Shown here: positions 6,861 through 8,611 of the stretch, piece by piece | Numbering within the stretch: position 1 is the first letter of the stretch | Layout: each line of letters opens with the position of its first letter | Origin: Cellvibrionales bacterium UBA5860 | Lineage (GTDB): Bacteria > Pseudomonadota > Gammaproteobacteria > Pseudomonadales > Porticoccaceae | Assembly (NCBI GenBank): GCA_002431545.1 | Contig: DJFY01000082.1 | Span: 8,157 to 16,767 of the forward strand | DNA: 8,611 nucleotides | Direction of reading: 5' to 3' | Program-made: the position numbers and the translations under genes | The notes under the pieces: model-generated | The model's input: the letters and a program-made list of their open reading frames with translations, nothing else | The model's database searches: none | What the model was told of the DNA's origin: nothing

Positions 6861-6890
6861 ACTGCCGCGCCCGCTCGAGGGGCCATACGC
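6861..6890 (+). promoter_or_regulatory. Short intergenic spacer with ribosome-binding site for the 5-oxoprolinase gene
   Basis: GAGGGG (6877-6882) lies eight bases before the GTG start at 6891 and serves as ribosome-binding site. Two small stems overlap it: GCCC (6869-6872) with GGGC (6880-6883), and GGCCA (6881-6885) with TGGCC (6892-6896), which reaches the start codon. They share bases 6881-6883. There is no terminator with a T-run, so read-through from the beta-subunit gene is likely and the downstream gene probably belongs to the same operon. Confidence 0.5.
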
Positions 6891-8611
6891 GTGGCCGAGT
6901 GGCAGTTCTGGGTTGACCGCGGCGGGACCTTTACCGATCTGATCGCACGTACACCCGGAGGGCGCTATCTGACGCGGAAGCTGCTCTCGGAAGCGCCGGA
7001 ACGATACCAGGACGCTGTGCTTCAAGGCATCGCCGATGTCCTCGAAGCGAGCTCTGTCGATAACATACCCTCTGAGAAAATAGCCAGTGTCCGCCTGGGC
7101 ACCACTGTCGCCACCAATGCCTTGCTCGAACGCAAGGGCGCGCGCACTCTGCTGGTGACGACGCGCGGATTTGCCGATGCATTAAAGATTGGCTATCAAA
7201 ACCGCCCCGATCTGTTTGCCCTCAAAATAGAAGTCCCCGAGCCCCTGTATGCCGAGGTCCTTGAAGTGGATGAGCGCATTGCCGCCGATGGCACGGTCAT
7301 CCAGGAATTGAACTGCGACACCTGGCTCGATAGTTTTCGGCAAGCGAGGCGGCGGGGCGTCGAGTCCGTGGCCATCGTGCTTATGAACGCCTATCGCAAT
7401 AATGCCCACGAGCTGGCATTGGGCGCGGTCGCAGAACGTGCGGGCCTCACCCATGTCAGGCTGAGTCACCAGGTCAGCAACCTGATTAAATATGTCGGTC
7501 GCGGCGACACCACGGTTGTTGATGCTTATGTGTCTCCTGTTTTTGAACGCTACGTCGAGCGCCTGTCCAGCCGCCTCGCCGGGACCCGGCTCATGTTCAT
7601 GCAGTCCAGCGGCGGACTTGCAGAGGCGCGCGACTGCCGTGCCCGAGATAGCCTGTTGTCCGGTCCGGCAGGTGGTGTCGTCGGAGGCGTGCAGACCAGC
7701 GTTGCCGAAGGCCATAACCAGGTGCTGGGTTTTGACATGGGTGGCACTTCCACAGATGTCTGGCATTACGACGGCCAGTACGAGCGTGTCTACGACACTG
7801 AACTGGCCGGTGCCCGCCTGCGTGTGCCCATGCTCGATATCCACACTGTTGCCGCCGGTGGCGGTTCTATCTGTCACTATGATGGCTCCAAACTCCGGGT
7901 TGGGCCCGATTCAGCCGGCGCGAACCCCGGGCCGGCCTGTTATGGCCGCGGCGGCCCGCTCACCATCACCGATTGCAATCTGCTCCTGGGTAAACTGAAT
8001 CCCGAGTATTTCCCTGCCGTTTTTGGAACAGCCGGGGACGAGCCGCTCGACACGAAGCCCGCCAGGGATCGACTCGATGCCATCGTCGAACAGGTACGGC
8101 GTGGTGGTGGCAATGCGGGCACCCGGATATCAGCACTGTCCGTTGCCCGGGGCTTTATCGATATTGCAATCGAAGGCATGGCGAGTGCGATCAAAAAAGT
8201 ATCGACAGAACGCGGTCGCGACGTCGCCGATTACGCCCTGGCGTGTTTTGGCGGTGCCGCGGGACAACATGCCTGCGGTGTTGCTGATCGACTGGGTCTG
8301 CATACCATACTGATTCACCCGATGGCCGGTGTGTTATCCGCGCTGGGCATGGGGCTTGCCGATCTATCGACACTGGTCGAGCGCAGCCTGGAATGGCCGC
8401 TTGACGCCGATAACGTGGCGGCTCGATTAAACCAAGTTATCGAGGCGTTAAAGCGTGAAGCGCTGGCGAACATGACGGCGCCGGCCGATGTCGAAACCAT
8501 TGAATGGCAGACCACGGTATATCTTCGTTACCGGGGAAGCGACACAGCGATGGCGGTGCCCGTAGACAGCCCTCTGGCCATGGGGCGCGCGTTTGAGGCG
8601 GCGCACCGGGC
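6891..8611 (+). CDS. 5-oxoprolinase (ATP-hydrolysing), hydantoinase A-type N-terminal half, cut by window end
   Basis: About 573 codons are visible with no stop, and the frame runs off the window. The protein begins with QFWVDRGGTFTD (5-16), the first phosphate-binding motif of the hydantoinase/oxoprolinase fold. GTTVATNALLE (70-80), GRGDTTVVDAY (193-203), SGPAGG (247-252), the second nucleotide motif FDMGGTSTDV (271-280) and VAAGGGSI (310-317) follow, all as expected. Such proteins cleave 5-oxo-L-proline to L-glutamate with ATP. The start and the QNRPDLFAL and PEPLYAEVLEVDER segments resemble the full-length single-chain enzyme (about 1,200 residues) more than stand-alone N-methylhydantoinase HyuA (about 700), but the HyuB half is not in view. 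GTG is chosen as start because it directly precedes the conserved N-terminus and has GAGGGG eight bases upstream. The gene follows the oxidoreductase operon by 30 bases. Confidence 0.82.
   Translation, partial: MAEWQFWVDRGGTFTDLIARTPGGRYLTRKLLSEAPERYQDAVLQGIADVLEASSVDNIPSEKIASVRLGTTVATNALLERKGARTLLVTTRGFADALKIGYQNRPDLFALKIEVPEPLYAEVLEVDERIAADGTVIQELNCDTWLDSFRQARRRGVESVAIVLMNAYRNNAHELALGAVAERAGLTHVRLSHQVSNLIKYVGRGDTTVVDAYVSPVFERYVERLSSRLAGTRLMFMQSSGGLAEARDCRARDSLLSGPAGGVVGGVQTSVAEGHNQVLGFDMGGTSTDVWHYDGQYERVYDTELAGARLRVPMLDIHTVAAGGGSICHYDGSKLRVGPDSAGANPGPACYGRGGPLTITDCNLLLGKLNPEYFPAVFGTAGDEPLDTKPARDRLDAIVEQVRRGGGNAGTRISALSVARGFIDIAIEGMASAIKKVSTERGRDVADYALACFGGAAGQHACGVADRLGLHTILIHPMAGVLSALGMGLADLSTLVERSLEWPLDADNVAARLNQVIEALKREALANMTAPADVETIEWQTTVYLRYRGSDTAMAVPVDSPLAMGRAFEAAHR

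Noticed and set aside
7182..7877. Open frame of 231 codons on the - strand, and 7492-7998 (168 codons) on the + strand in another frame
   Set aside because: Both overlap the conserved oxoprolinase motifs at GGTSTDV and VAAGGGSI, which read without interruption in the frame starting at 6891.
6891..8611. Acetone carboxylase subunit or stand-alone hydantoinase A
   Set aside because: The N-terminus and the spacing of the nucleotide motifs fit single-chain 5-oxoprolinase better, though the missing 3' half prevents a firm exclusion of a stand-alone hydantoinase.

Overview
The window looks like chromosomal DNA of a moderately GC-rich pseudomonadotan, most likely a gammaproteobacterium or a betaproteobacterial relative. 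This rests on gene families, spacing style and base composition read by eye, so the lineage is an inference. All genes are on the + strand, closely packed and apparently intact. I see no mobile element, tRNA, rRNA or CRISPR array.

Layout. Bases 1-113 are an intergenic leader with an AT-rich part followed by inverted repeats of GTCGGGAC/GTCCCGAC that reach the start codon of the first gene. Bases 114-2009 encode a propionyl-CoA synthetase (PrpE-like acyl-CoA ligase). The 176 bp up to 2185 hold a candidate promoter whose -10 box contains the prpE stop codon, two mutually exclusive small hairpins and two tiny open frames. Bases 2186-6860 are a tight three-gene operon joined by two ATGA stop/start overlaps. 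It encodes a flavin/iron-sulfur NAD(P)H oxidoreductase (593 aa), a fused gamma-alpha subunit (616 aa) and a beta subunit (349 aa) of a 2-oxoacid:acceptor oxidoreductase, most likely acting on 2-oxoglutarate. Thirty bases further on, at 6891, an ATP-dependent 5-oxoprolinase/hydantoinase-family gene starts with GTG and runs off the end of the window.

How the genes may work together. The three-gene module is best read as a self-contained 2-oxoglutarate:NAD(P)+ oxidoreductase. The TPP enzyme (alpha-beta) would oxidise the 2-oxoacid to its acyl-CoA, and the first gene's flavoprotein would pass the electrons to NAD(P)+ in place of, or in addition to, a free ferredoxin. 5-Oxoprolinase yields glutamate, which is one transamination or deamination away from 2-oxoglutarate. 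Propionyl-CoA made by PrpE can reach succinyl-CoA by the methylmalonyl-CoA route or pyruvate by the methylcitrate cycle. A shared theme of feeding small organic and amino acids into the succinyl-CoA part of central metabolism is therefore plausible, but it is inferred from gene neighbourhood only.

The least explained parts are the two leaders. The prpE leader can fold in alternative ways that expose or trap the start codon. The same 8-mer (GTCCCGAC) recurs in the leader of the oxidoreductase operon. No clearly new protein system is visible; the enzymes belong to known families.
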